Source: DAOMFM01 sp035429825
GTDB taxonomy: Bacteria > Acidobacteriota > Blastocatellia > UBA7656 > JADIYM01
NCBI GenBank assembly: GCA_044224215.1
Contig: JBGAKX010000063.1
Coordinates: forward strand, 1-24,378
Length of the DNA: 24,378 nucleotides
Reading direction: 5' to 3'
Shown here: piece after piece, positions 1-7,968 of the stretch
How positions within the stretch are numbered: the first letter of the stretch is position 1
Layout: each line of letters begins with the position of its first letter
Notes under the pieces: model-generated
Databases searched by the model: none
What the model saw: the letters and a program-made list of their open reading frames with translations, nothing else
What the model was told of the DNA's origin: nothing
Program-made: the position numbers and the translations under genes

Positions 1-43
1 GGCTCGTCTGTCGACTGTCATCAAGCAACCGTGCGATGCGGGC

Positions 44-1585
44 ATGATCCTCTCAGGGTCGGCGTCGGCTCCCTGTACAAAGGCGGCAGGCTTCTGGGTA
101 CTGGTCGCGACCATTCTCGGGTCGAGCATGGTCTTTCTCGATGGCACGGTCGTGAACGTCGCGCTTCCGGTGATACAGGAACGCCTGGGTGCGACCGCTG
201 CCCAGGTTCAGTGGATCGTCGAATCCTATGCACTGCTGCTCGGAGCATTGCTGCTGGTCGGCGGGGCGCTCGGTGACAAGTTCGGCCGACGGCGCGTGTA
301 TTCCGTTGGAATCGTAATCTTCGCCGCTGCGTCGCTATGGTGCGGTCTTGCGCCGACAGTGTCCCAGTTGATCGTCGCACGGGGCGTGCAGGGCCTCGGC
401 GGGGCGCTCCTTGTTCCGGGAAGCCTCGCGATCATCAGCGCGTCGTTTCCCGACCACCTGCGCGGGAAGGCAATCGGAACCTGGTCGGGTTTCACTGCGA
501 TCACGATGGCCATCGGACCGTTGCTCGGCGGCGGGCTCGCCGACCGGGGCCATTGGCGCTGGATCTTCATCATCAACCTCCCGCTCGCGTGCGTTGCTCT
601 TGCCATCCTCTCCACCCGGGTCCCCGAGAGTCGAGGCGACGAACAGCGATCGCTCGACTTGCCAGGTGCCTTTCTTGCGACTCTCGGGCTCGTCGGGATC
701 GTGTATGCGCTGATCACGTCGTCGAGCCGCGGTTGGCGCGATCCCGTCATCGTGAGCACGACGCTGGGAGGTGTCGCGGCGCTCGCGATGTTCGGCGTTG
801 TCGAATCGCGAAGCCGCTCCCCGATGGTTCCGTTGAGTCTCTTCAGCTCGAGAACCTTCACCGGGGCGAACCTACTCACGCTCTTTCTGTACGCGGCAAT
901 CAGCGGGGTGCTGTTCTTCGTTCCGTTCAACCTGATCCAGATCCAGGGCTACTCGTCGACACAGGCCGGCGCGGCGATGCTCCCCGTGATCCTGATCATG
1001 TTTGCACTGTCGCGCTGGTCGGGTGGGCTCGTCGCACGATATGGCGGGAGAAGTCCACTCATTGCGGGGCCTCTTGTTGCGGCGGCGGGATTCGCACTCT
1101 TTGCGTGGCCCGGTGCGAATGCGGGACCCTACTGGACCAGCTTCTTTCCGGCGATCGTGACCTTGGGCGCCGGCATGGCGATCAGCGTGGCTCCACTGAC
1201 TACTGTCGTCATGGGAGCCGTCGATCGGCGATCGGCGGGGACGGCATCGGGCATCAACAACGCCGTGTCGCGAGTGGCCGCACTCGTCTCGGTTGCAGTG
1301 ATGAGTCTCATCCTGCTCGCGGTTTCCGCCGATCGCCTCGAGACCGGCCTTGCCGAAATCGACATGCCGCCTCAGGCGCGCGCTGCGCTCGACGCACAGC
1401 GAGATGCCTTCGGCGTCGTCAGCGTTCCCGGCGAACTGCCGGAGGCGACGAAGTCCGCCGTTCGACACGCGTTTGCGGATTCGTTCGTCACTGGATTTCG
1501 AGTCGTCATGGCGATCGCCGCGGCGTGCGGCGTCGCGGCGTCCGCGTGCGCGTTCAGGTTCGTCGACGATGCAGAGGGAGAATGA
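44..1585 (+). CDS. MFS multidrug efflux transporter, DHA2 (EmrB/QacA) family
   Basis: Proton-driven inner-membrane exporter of drugs or other small hydrophobic compounds, 513 aa, the usual length of the 14-helix DHA2 family. Visible motifs are the helix-1 signature LDGTVVNVALP (about residues 32-42), VQWIVESYAL (55-64), motif A GGALGDKFGRRRV (73-85), and the antiporter motif C region GPLLGGGLAD (158-167) followed by WRWIFIINLP. The substrate cannot be read from the sequence. The ATG at 44 gives a normal short N-terminus, but there is no convincing ribosome binding site and the frame stays open to the window edge, so the true start could lie upstream. It converges with the phosphatase gene. 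Its last codons and 3' flank recur at 3979-4070, see that entry. Confidence 0.9.
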   Translation: MILSGSASAPCTKAAGFWVLVATILGSSMVFLDGTVVNVALPVIQERLGATAAQVQWIVESYALLLGALLLVGGALGDKFGRRRVYSVGIVIFAAASLWCGLAPTVSQLIVARGVQGLGGALLVPGSLAIISASFPDHLRGKAIGTWSGFTAITMAIGPLLGGGLADRGHWRWIFIINLPLACVALAILSTRVPESRGDEQRSLDLPGAFLATLGLVGIVYALITSSSRGWRDPVIVSTTLGGVAALAMFGVVESRSRSPMVPLSLFSSRTFTGANLLTLFLYAAISGVLFFVPFNLIQIQGYSSTQAGAAMLPVILIMFALSRWSGGLVARYGGRSPLIAGPLVAAAGFALFAWPGANAGPYWTSFFPAIVTLGAGMAISVAPLTTVVMGAVDRRSAGTASGINNAVSRVAALVSVAVMSLILLAVSADRLETGLAEIDMPPQARAALDAQRDAFGVVSVPGELPEATKSAVRHAFADSFVTGFRVVMAIAAACGVAASACAFRFVDDAEGE

Positions 1586-1635
1586 ATTTCGTCTCTGTGT
1601 CTCTGCGACTCGGCCGTCTCTGCGCGTGGTTTGAA
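1544..1635 (+). repeat. Direct repeat copy 1: MFS 3' end plus CTCTGCG-rich tail
   Basis: This 92-bp stretch covers the last 14 codons or so of the MFS exporter and about 50 bp beyond the stop. It aligns without gaps to 3979-4070 with 78 of 92 bases identical by my hand count. The non-coding half (tctctgtgtctctgcg...) resembles the CTCTGCGTCTCTGCG-type intergenic repeats I recall from many bacterial genomes, but the match also extends into the coding part. Confidence 0.8.
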
Positions 1636-1669
1636 CCCCCGCCGATAGATGTACCTCCCACGCGCACGG

Positions 1670-3739
1670 TCAGATCGACAGTCCGACGTCGCCTTCCAGA
1701 ACCTGTTGTTCGAGGCGCGGCCGCTCGCCAGGTCCCCACATCTTGGCGACATGCGCGACACGGTAGCGTAGCGGCCCTCCATCCGGGCTCGCGCTGCGGG
1801 TGATCGGCCGCGGGATGCACACGAACTCGGTCCGCATCTCATCGCCGGTGAGGCGCACCTTCGCGTAGCCGTGGCCGCCCATGTCGACGAACTCGAGGTG
1901 CGGCGCAAGCTGCGGGTTCGAGAGCGCGCGTGCGCGCTTCAGGTCGAAGCTCTTCGCATACTCGAGGCACGAGCGGACGCCATGCCGCAACAGCATGTTG
2001 TAGGTCCAGTCCGGCTTGCCGCCATCCGGCCGGTCGGCGAGGTACAAGGCGCGGATTGGCAGGTTCTTCGGTAAGACATGCTCATAGGATTCCATCGCGC
2101 CTGGGCTCACCAGCGACGCGCCCACAAAGCTCAATCCCACGGGCTCGAACTTCCGCGGAGGGAGATGGGCGGCAGCATATCCGGCCCAAAAACTGTGACG
2201 GTCTCCAGATACGATGGCGAAGCCGGTGATCTTCGCATCTCGCACGACGTCATAGATCTCCTTCCGCTCGAAATATGCCGATCCGTAGTCGGTTTGGCCG
2301 ATCTCTGCGTAGGTGTCCGATGGCCACGGTTTCTCGGTCATCTCCGCGGGCAGGTTCTGCGGATCGATACGCGAATCGAGGCACCCGAGAGAATTGCCCC
2401 AGATCTTCCAGGTTGCCGCCGATCGCCGCAGCTGGTCCTTGAACCAGGCCTTTTGATCCGCTCCCAGGATGGTGCGCGGCGCCGCATCCTTTCGCGGATT
2501 CGGGATGCGCACGTCGCGAAATGAGAGCTCGTTCGGCGGGTTCCCGTCGCCGAACGCGCGACCAGCATCGAGGGCGATCATCGCCTCCTCGGAGAACATC
2601 CCGTTAAAGCTGGGGTCGTAGATCTTACCGACGTCGCCAGGGTCCGTGGGGTCGCCGCCGGCGAAGCTGTGATTGTCGGTGATGAAGAGGTCGAGGTGTT
2701 TGCCGTACTGGAGCGTTCGGTATGCCTTGAGGCTGTTGATGGCGATCAGGTTGTTCGGCTCCAGGCCGAGTTCATTCTCGTCCCATTTTTCGATCGGAAC
2801 ATCCTTGACTGCAGGCGGACCGAAGGCGTCGAGAGAGCCGCTCGGCGGCTTGACTCGCGCCGGGATGTATTCGAACCACGCCTGGTTCGCGGCGACCTTG
2901 ACGCTCTGCCCGGGTCTTCCGTCGTCCCCCGGCCTCACGATGCTCTGCCTGCCGAGCCAGGAAAATTCGTGGTTGTCCCAGATGGCGACGAACGGCCAAC
3001 GCGCGCGAGCGTCCTGCAGGTCGGGGTCGGCGAGATACCCTTTGTAGATGGCGCGGTATCCCTCGACCGTAAGTGGGTAGTGAAACTTGCGATTGACGCC
3101 GCCATCGGGGATGCGCGCGACCTCGTAGATCGTGCGGTCATACCGCGTTTTCACCTCCTCCGGATATTCAACCACCTCATAGATGAAGTCGCCGAGATGC
3201 AGCACGAAGCCGAGCTGATCGCCCGGGGCGGCCCGTTCATCTTCGTAAATCATCCGGCGATAGGCGTTCAGTTTGCCTTCGTTGACATCCTGGCAGCTGA
3301 CGAATGTGAAGTTCACCGGTCGGGGATCAGTAACCAATGGTGCGGTGATGGTGCGGCCGACGCGGCTGCCATTTCCGTCCCGGTCGGTAAAGCGGTACCA
3401 GTAGGTCCTTGCCGGCTTGAGGCCGCCGACGAGCACCCGGGCCGTCCAGTCGGTCGCCGGCGAAACCGGGGTGCGCGCCTGCGCCACGACCCGGCGGAAC
3501 GCCTCGTCTTCGGCGACTTCGACCGTCAGTATCTGTTGATCGCTTTTCTCGAAGGGCCTGCGGGTCCACAGAATCACGCTGCCGGAGTCCGGGTCGCCCG
3601 AGGCGACACCCTCCGGGAACAGGTCCCGCCGTTCGCGCCACGTCACCCGTGAGCGCGCGGCAGCAGGACCACACAGGGCGAGCGACGCACCGAAGTTCGC
3701 GGCGAGGGCGAGGAATTGTCGTCTATCGATGTCGGCCAT
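1670..3739 (-). CDS. phoD: TAT-exported PhoD-like alkaline phosphatase / phosphodiesterase
   Basis: Metal-dependent phosphomonoesterase/diesterase of the PhoD (metallophosphoesterase) family, 689 aa, expected to release phosphate from organic phosphoesters outside the cytoplasm. The N-terminus reads DRRQFLALAA with a hydrophobic run ending AAA: a twin-arginine type signal of the short D-R-R-Q-F form. Residues about 38-145 match the beta-sandwich N-terminal PhoD domain (FPEGVASGDP, ILWTR). The catalytic domain shows VSCQD (147-151), HLGDFIYE (181-188), WDNHEF (254-259, usually DDHE in the family) and SGDRHSFW (511-518). The start is the ATG at 3739 because GGAAAGGGA lies just upstream and the TAT motif follows at once. 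An upstream in-frame start at 3865 would bury the signal. No PhoR/PhoB genes are nearby. Confidence 0.9.
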   Translation of the reverse strand: MADIDRRQFLALAANFGASLALCGPAAARSRVTWRERRDLFPEGVASGDPDSGSVILWTRRPFEKSDQQILTVEVAEDEAFRRVVAQARTPVSPATDWTARVLVGGLKPARTYWYRFTDRDGNGSRVGRTITAPLVTDPRPVNFTFVSCQDVNEGKLNAYRRMIYEDERAAPGDQLGFVLHLGDFIYEVVEYPEEVKTRYDRTIYEVARIPDGGVNRKFHYPLTVEGYRAIYKGYLADPDLQDARARWPFVAIWDNHEFSWLGRQSIVRPGDDGRPGQSVKVAANQAWFEYIPARVKPPSGSLDAFGPPAVKDVPIEKWDENELGLEPNNLIAINSLKAYRTLQYGKHLDLFITDNHSFAGGDPTDPGDVGKIYDPSFNGMFSEEAMIALDAGRAFGDGNPPNELSFRDVRIPNPRKDAAPRTILGADQKAWFKDQLRRSAATWKIWGNSLGCLDSRIDPQNLPAEMTEKPWPSDTYAEIGQTDYGSAYFERKEIYDVVRDAKITGFAIVSGDRHSFWAGYAAAHLPPRKFEPVGLSFVGASLVSPGAMESYEHVLPKNLPIRALYLADRPDGGKPDWTYNMLLRHGVRSCLEYAKSFDLKRARALSNPQLAPHLEFVDMGGHGYAKVRLTGDEMRTEFVCIPRPITRSASPDGGPLRYRVAHVAKMWGPGERPRLEQQVLEGDVGLSI

Positions 3740-3854
3740 GGTAGTCCCTTTCCATTCCGGGGCGGCCCCCCGTCGATGTCGCGGACTCGCGAAAGAAGTC
3801 GTGAGTTGAGCGCACTGCTTATCCGTTGCTTCTTTGCCGCGGGTTTCCAGTTTT

Positions 3855-3882
3855 TTGTAAAGCAAAGTAACGGACAGTACAA
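3855..3882 (-). promoter_or_regulatory. Possible promoter of phoD
   Basis: On the minus strand TTGTAC (3882-3877) and TTACAA (3860-3855) are separated by 16 nt in a locally AT-rich patch about 115 bp upstream of the phoD start. Both boxes are imperfect. One CTGTC resembling half a Pho box overlaps the spacer, but a second half-site is not clear. Confidence 0.3.
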
Positions 3883-3957
3883 AAGCAGGAACGGCCGCGC
3901 GTCCGCTCGGCCGGTGCAGGCAGGTTCGCTACGCCTCGCACGCACACCTTCGACACG

Positions 3958-4020
3958 TGGGCGAGGCTCGCCGCTCTCGCGTGTGCGTTCAGGTTCGTCG
4001 AGGATGCCGAGGGAGACTGA
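3958..4020 (+). pseudogene. Relic of the C-terminus of an MFS transporter paralogue
   Basis: Read in the appropriate frame, the sequence ending at the TGA at 4018-4020 gives LAALACAFRFVEDAEGD, against VAASACAFRFVDDAEGE at the end of the intact exporter at 44-1585. Within the last 14 codons the four differences (TGC/TGT, GAC/GAG, GCA/GCC, GAA/GAC) all fall at third codon positions. That is the pattern of two coding sequences diverging under selection, not of a recent copy. Upstream of about 3958 no transporter sequence is recognisable, so only the tail survives. Confidence 0.55.
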
Positions 4021-4070
4021 GTCTCCTCTCTGCGTCTCAGCGCCTCGGTCTTCTCTGCGCGCGGTTCGAA
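3979..4070 (+). repeat. Direct repeat copy 2, beside the tRNA-Arg 3' end
   Basis: Second copy of the 92-bp repeat at 1544-1635, 78/92 identical and gap-free. It ends 7 bp from the 3' end of the tRNA-Arg gene. The two copies bracket the whole phoD gene. The rest of the 338-bp interval between phoD and the tRNA holds only the candidate phoD promoter. Confidence 0.8.
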
Positions 4071-4077
4071 AGGAAAG

Positions 4078-4150
4078 CGCGCCCGGAGAGACTCGAACTC
4101 CCAACCCTCAGATCCGAAGTCTGATGCTCTATCCGTTGAGCTACGGGCGC
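4078..4150 (-). tRNA. tRNA-Arg, anticodon UCG
   Basis: The minus strand folds as a 73-nt cloverleaf. The acceptor stem is GCGCCCG/CGGGCGC with discriminator G. The D-arm lies in TAGCTCAACGGATAGAGCA. The anticodon stem TCAGA/TCTGA closes the loop CTTCGGA, giving anticodon TCG, which reads CGA and by wobble CGG. The T-arm is GGGAG-TTCGAGT-CTCTC. The 3' CCA is not encoded (CTT follows the discriminator), so it must be added by a CCA-adding enzyme. Confidence 0.95.
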
Positions 4151-4159
4151 GTAAGCGGC

Positions 4160-4189
4160 ATCATAGCCGTGCGTTTCGAACACCGTCAA
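4160..4189 (-). promoter_or_regulatory. Sigma70-type promoter of tRNA-Arg
   Basis: Minus strand TTGACG (4189-4184), 18-nt spacer, TATGAT (4165-4160), ending 9 nt before the mature tRNA 5' end. This implies a very short 5' leader. It is one of the best promoter matches in the window. Confidence 0.7.
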
Positions 4190-4218
4190 ACAGTCCTCGA
4201 ACCACGCGCCGCCGACCA

Positions 4219-7143
4219 ATGGATGCCACGCTCGACAAACTGCTTGACCGCCTCCCGGAACGCGAAGCCCCCCGCCGCCTCATCGCGCGTCTCGCAACCG
4301 AGCACGCCTCCGAGTACCAGCGGCTCAAACGCACGCCGGCACTGCTCGCCAACCTGCTGACGCTCGCCGCGTACAGCCCATGGCTTTCGGACGCGATCCT
4401 CGCGCAAACCGACATCATCCCGTACATCGCGCGCAAGGGCGCAACCGACCGCTCGCGCACGCGCGAACAACTCGATGAAGAGCTCGGCCGCTACGCGTCG
4501 CGTCACAGCGACCGCGACGAGCAGTCGCTGCTCTCGACTTTCAAACAGCGGGAGTTGGCCCGCATCTACCTGCGCGACTGTCTCGGCCTCGCGACGCTCA
4601 CGGACACCACCGACGAGCTGTCGAACCTCGCCGACTGCATCCTCGATCACGCGCTTGCGCACACGCGCCAGGCGCTCGTGAACCGCTACGGCACGCCGCA
4701 GACCACCGACGCGCGTGGACGCGTCGCCGAAGCCGAGTTCTCGGTCGTCGCGCTCGGCAAGCTCGGCAGCCGCGAGCTCAACTACGCATCCGACATCGAC
4801 CTGATGTTTCTGTACGACGGCGAGGGCCACACCTCGGCTACGACGCATACAAGCGCCGCCGCGCCGCTCGAGAACCGCGCGTTCTTCACGAGACTCGCCG
4901 AGGAGCTGTTCAAGACCGTCGGCAGTCCGGGCCGGACGGCGCCCGTCTACCGCGTCGACCTCCGCCTCAGGCCGTACGGACAGGACGGCGAGCTCGTCGT
5001 GCGTCTCGAGCGCGCGCTCGAGTACTACCGCGACCGCGCGCACAACTGGGAGCGGCAGATGCTGATTCGCGCACGCGCGTCCGCTGGCAGCGAAGCGCTC
5101 GTCGCACGGTTTCTTGCGAGCCTTCGCGGCGTCATCTTCCATGAGGAGACCCTTCCAGAGGCAATCGCTGGCGTCCGCGACTCGCGCGACCGGATTGACA
5201 GCAAAGAGAAGGCGCGCGGCGGCGGGTTCAACGTCAAGCTTGGACCCGGAGGCATCAGGGAGATCGAGTTTGTCGCACAGGCACTCCAGCTGGCATACGG
5301 TGGCAGGGACCCGTGGATCCGTGCGTCGCAGGTGCTCATTGGCCTGCAGCGTCTCGCCGAAAAGGGGTTCATCAGCGACGCCGACCGATCGGCACTCTCG
5401 GAGGCGTACGTCTTTCTGAGAACCGTCGAGCACCGGCTGCAGATGACGCAGGGCGCGCAGACGCACCGGCTGCCGGTCAACCGTGAGGAGTTGTCGGTGC
5501 TCGCGCGCCGCTGCGGGTTCGAGCTGCGTAACGGCGAACCGGCGGATCAGCTTCTCGCGGAGGTCGAGGCGCATACGTCGCGCGTGCGCACGATCGCGTC
5601 GCGAGTCTTTGCGGCGGGCGACCGCCCGGCGGAGCCGGCTCCGGAGCCACTCGCGGCCGAGCGCGCGATCGCGCACGAGGACCGCCTCGGCCGCCAGGCG
5701 GTCGAAGCCGAGCGTCCGCTCGAATCGGCCGCCATGCTGCTTGCGACGCTCGACGTCGAGACCGGCGAGGATCTCGCCGAGTACACGCGAGAGATGCGCG
5801 CCCTGCTCGTCGACGTCGCATCGCGTCTGTCGCATCCGGCGCGCGCGCTCAGAAACCTCGAAAAATACCTCGCATCGCTGTCGACGCTCGATCCGGAGGT
5901 TGCCGAGGGTGTTTTCGCCGGCGGTGTCGACAAGCTCGAGCAGCTGGTCAGACTGCTCGGCTCGGGCGCGTTCTTTGCGGAGATCCTGACGGGCCAGCCC
6001 GCGCTCGCCGCCGACATCCCGGGGTCGCTGTTCTGTTCGGTGACGCGCTCGCGCGCCGAGTTTCACGCGTCGATCCTCGAGCCGGTCGCAGCCGAAGCAT
6101 CGCTCGCCACCCGGATGGCCGCGCTCCGTCGCGCGTGGTATCGCGAGATCGTCGCGGTCGGCAGCCACGACGTGCTCGGCCGTGTTCCGCTCTTCGAGAT
6201 CAACCGCGAACAGACCGATCTTGCCGAAGCCGCGCTCGACGTCGCGTTCCGGATCGCGGCGACCGAACTGCTCGGCCCGAACTGTCTCGATCCGCTCGCC
6301 GTGAGTTTTCTTGCGCTCGGGCGGCTCGGCCACGCGGGGATGGACTACGGGTCGGATCTCGACCTGCTTGCGGTGTACGACCCCGACGCGAGGCAGGAGT
6401 TTGGCAGCGTCGACGCGTCACAGTTCTTTGCGCGTCTCGCGCAGCTGGTCGCACGGGTGCTCTCGGCGCTCACTCGCGAAGGGTATGTCTACCGCGTCGA
6501 TTTCCGGTTGCGGCCCGAGGGGCGCGCCGGTCGCATGGCGTCGAGTATGCGCAGGCTGAGCGAGTACATACTCGAGCGCGCTTCGGCGTGGGAGCTGACA
6601 GCCTATCTGAAGCTGCGGCCCGTTGCGGGTGATGCGGAGGTCGGGGAGCGGGCGCGCGCCGAGGTGATCGCGTGTGTGTTCGAGGCGACCCGTGCGCGCG
6701 GTTCGTTTGACGAAGTGCGGTCCGAACTGCGCGACGTGAGGGCGGCGCTCGAAGTCGGCCGTGGGCGCAAGGGCCGGAACATCAAGTGGGGGCGCGGTGG
6801 GATGCTGGACGTCTATTTTGTCACGCGCTTTGCGCAGCTCGAGACGCAGACGGATTTTCCGCCGGAGCTTGGGACGCGCGCGTTGATCGCGCACCTGGGC
6901 GAGGCGGGGATCCTGGGTGTGGACGACGCGGTGGCGCTCGGATCCGGGTATGAGTTTTTGCGCACGATCGACCATGCGTTGCGGTTGATCGGCGACCGGG
7001 CGGAGGCGGCGCTGCCGGAGGAGCCGGAGTTGCTGGAGGAGATCGCGGCGTATTGCGGGATCGGTCATACGCCGGATTTCGAGGTGCGGTACCGCGAGGC
7101 AATCGAGGGAATCCGCGAGGTGTACGACCGGGTGTTCGGGTAG
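4219..7143 (+). CDS. glnE: Bifunctional glutamine synthetase adenylyltransferase/adenylyl-removing enzyme
   Basis: Attaches AMP to, and removes it from, the regulatory tyrosine of glutamine synthetase in response to PII, switching ammonium assimilation off and on. The 974-aa length is normal. Two nucleotidyltransferase domains are visible. The N-terminal (deadenylylating) one has GSRELNYASDIDLMFLYD near 182-199 and YRVDLRLRPYG near 244. The C-terminal (adenylylating) one has GHAGMDYGSDLDLLAVYD near 705-722 and YRVDFRLRPEG near 757. Both keep the metal-binding SDxDL aspartates. A GlnD-linked regulatory helical region follows each. The start at 4219 (ATGGATGCC) has no strong Shine-Dalgarno. The gene is divergent from the tRNA, and no glnA or glnB is in the window. 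The stop codon is 3 nt from repeat element A. Confidence 0.95.
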   Translation: MDATLDKLLDRLPEREAPRRLIARLATEHASEYQRLKRTPALLANLLTLAAYSPWLSDAILAQTDIIPYIARKGATDRSRTREQLDEELGRYASRHSDRDEQSLLSTFKQRELARIYLRDCLGLATLTDTTDELSNLADCILDHALAHTRQALVNRYGTPQTTDARGRVAEAEFSVVALGKLGSRELNYASDIDLMFLYDGEGHTSATTHTSAAAPLENRAFFTRLAEELFKTVGSPGRTAPVYRVDLRLRPYGQDGELVVRLERALEYYRDRAHNWERQMLIRARASAGSEALVARFLASLRGVIFHEETLPEAIAGVRDSRDRIDSKEKARGGGFNVKLGPGGIREIEFVAQALQLAYGGRDPWIRASQVLIGLQRLAEKGFISDADRSALSEAYVFLRTVEHRLQMTQGAQTHRLPVNREELSVLARRCGFELRNGEPADQLLAEVEAHTSRVRTIASRVFAAGDRPAEPAPEPLAAERAIAHEDRLGRQAVEAERPLESAAMLLATLDVETGEDLAEYTREMRALLVDVASRLSHPARALRNLEKYLASLSTLDPEVAEGVFAGGVDKLEQLVRLLGSGAFFAEILTGQPALAADIPGSLFCSVTRSRAEFHASILEPVAAEASLATRMAALRRAWYREIVAVGSHDVLGRVPLFEINREQTDLAEAALDVAFRIAATELLGPNCLDPLAVSFLALGRLGHAGMDYGSDLDLLAVYDPDARQEFGSVDASQFFARLAQLVARVLSALTREGYVYRVDFRLRPEGRAGRMASSMRRLSEYILERASAWELTAYLKLRPVAGDAEVGERARAEVIACVFEATRARGSFDEVRSELRDVRAALEVGRGRKGRNIKWGRGGMLDVYFVTRFAQLETQTDFPPELGTRALIAHLGEAGILGVDDAVALGSGYEFLRTIDHALRLIGDRAEAALPEEPELLEEIAAYCGIGHTPDFEVRYREAIEGIREVYDRVFG

Positions 7144-7146
7144 CAA

Positions 7147-7484
7147 GCCGGACCCTTTCAGGGTCCTGGCCCGTGTGGTACGCCTACCGGGGGTCGTCGT
7201 CGCGCTTTGCGCTCCTTGACCCCCGGCTATTCCAGCGCACCCCTTCGGGGTGCTTCGGAGACCGTCGCGCTCGTTGACCCCCGGCTATTCCAGCGCACCC
7301 CTTCGGGGCGCTTCGGACATTGACTCTGAGAATTCCGCCCACCCCTGCGGCGTGCCTCGGACATCGTCGCCGAGAATTCCGAGCACCCCGAAGGGGTGCC
7401 GAGCAATAGCCGGGGGTTGAGGAGCGAAGCGACGACAACCCCCGGTACGCAGCCCCATCCGATGCGACCCTGAAAGGGTCGGCC
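7147..7484 (+). repeat. Bipartite palindromic repeat element A
   Basis: Fills nearly all of the 384-bp glnE-yraN gap. Proximal half: outer palindrome ggaccctttcagggtcc (7150-7166), inner hairpin CCGGGGGTC/GACCCCCGG (7187-7226), then 10 nt beginning CTATT, then hairpin GCACCCC-TTC-GGGGTGC (7237-7253). The distal half is the mirror image: GCACCCC-GAA-GGGGTGC (7383-7399), 10 nt ending in AATAG, inner hairpin CCGGGGGTTG/CAACCCCCGG (7410-7445), outer palindrome (7465-7481). A partial second proximal arm (7263-7318) and two GAGAATTCC segments lie between. The same design occurs at 18075-18598. No gene is supported inside; ORFs through it are repeat artefacts. Confidence 0.85.
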
Positions 7485-7527
7485 TGCCACCGCGCAACCT
7501 CAGCGCCACGATTCCCGATCATGTCGC

Positions 7528-7968
7528 GTGTTCACCCGTCGCAAGACACCACGCCAACGCCTCGGCGCGCATGGCGAACGGCTCGCCGTGCGCTACCTCG
7601 CCGGCCTCGGCTACCGCATCGCCGCGCGCAACGTCACCGTCCTGCTCGACGCACGCCCCGGCGCACCCTCCGCGCTCGGCGAGCTCGACATCGTCGCGTA
7701 CGACCGCACGACGCTCGTGTTCGTCGAGGTCAAAACCCGCCGGCGCGCCGGACTCCTACCGGCCGAACGCGCGGTCGACACGCGCAAACGCGCGCTCCTC
7801 GTGCGATCGGCCGCGCGCTATCGCAGCGCCCTTGGACTCCGCGGCGAGCCGTACCGGTTCGACGTCGTGACGGTCCTCCTGCCCAAGCGCGGAGCGCCGA
7901 TGGTCAGACACCTGCGCAACTACTTTCTTGCGCCGGGAATTCGACGTCTGCCACACTTTGACACATGA
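7528..7968 (+). CDS. yraN: UPF0102 family protein YraN, endonuclease-like fold
   Basis: 146 aa, the full length of the small, widely conserved YraN family. Its fold resembles Holliday-junction resolvase and PD-(D/E)XK nucleases; the cellular role is not established. Visible family features are GAHGERLAVRYL (13-24), GELDIVAYD (51-59) and VFVEVKTRR (64-72), i.e. the E...D...ExK nuclease-like core intact. The start is a GTG at 7528. An ATG at 7521 is in another frame, and no in-frame ATG precedes the GTG. There is no clear ribosome binding site. The stop overlaps the next gene as ATGA, so the two are probably translationally coupled. Confidence 0.85.
   Translation: MFTRRKTPRQRLGAHGERLAVRYLAGLGYRIAARNVTVLLDARPGAPSALGELDIVAYDRTTLVFVEVKTRRRAGLLPAERAVDTRKRALLVRSAARYRSALGLRGEPYRFDVVTVLLPKRGAPMVRHLRNYFLAPGIRRLPHFDT

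Noticed and set aside
3855..3882. Pho box upstream of phoD
   Set aside because: Only one CTGTC half-site fits; the second 7-mer at the required spacing does not.
4037..4219. Minus-strand ORF giving APVAQRIEHQTSDLRVGSS...
   Set aside because: This is the well-known spurious translation of a tRNA gene; the bases belong to tRNA-Arg.
4186..6333. 715-aa minus-strand ORF opposite glnE
   Set aside because: Antisense shadow of a high-G+C gene; rich in Arg/Glu and without domain features, while glnE on the plus strand is unmistakable.
7184..7522. Overlapping minus-strand ORFs in the glnE-yraN gap
   Set aside because: They translate the palindromic arms (repeated GTPSGC/HPEGVR-like strings) and have no independent support.
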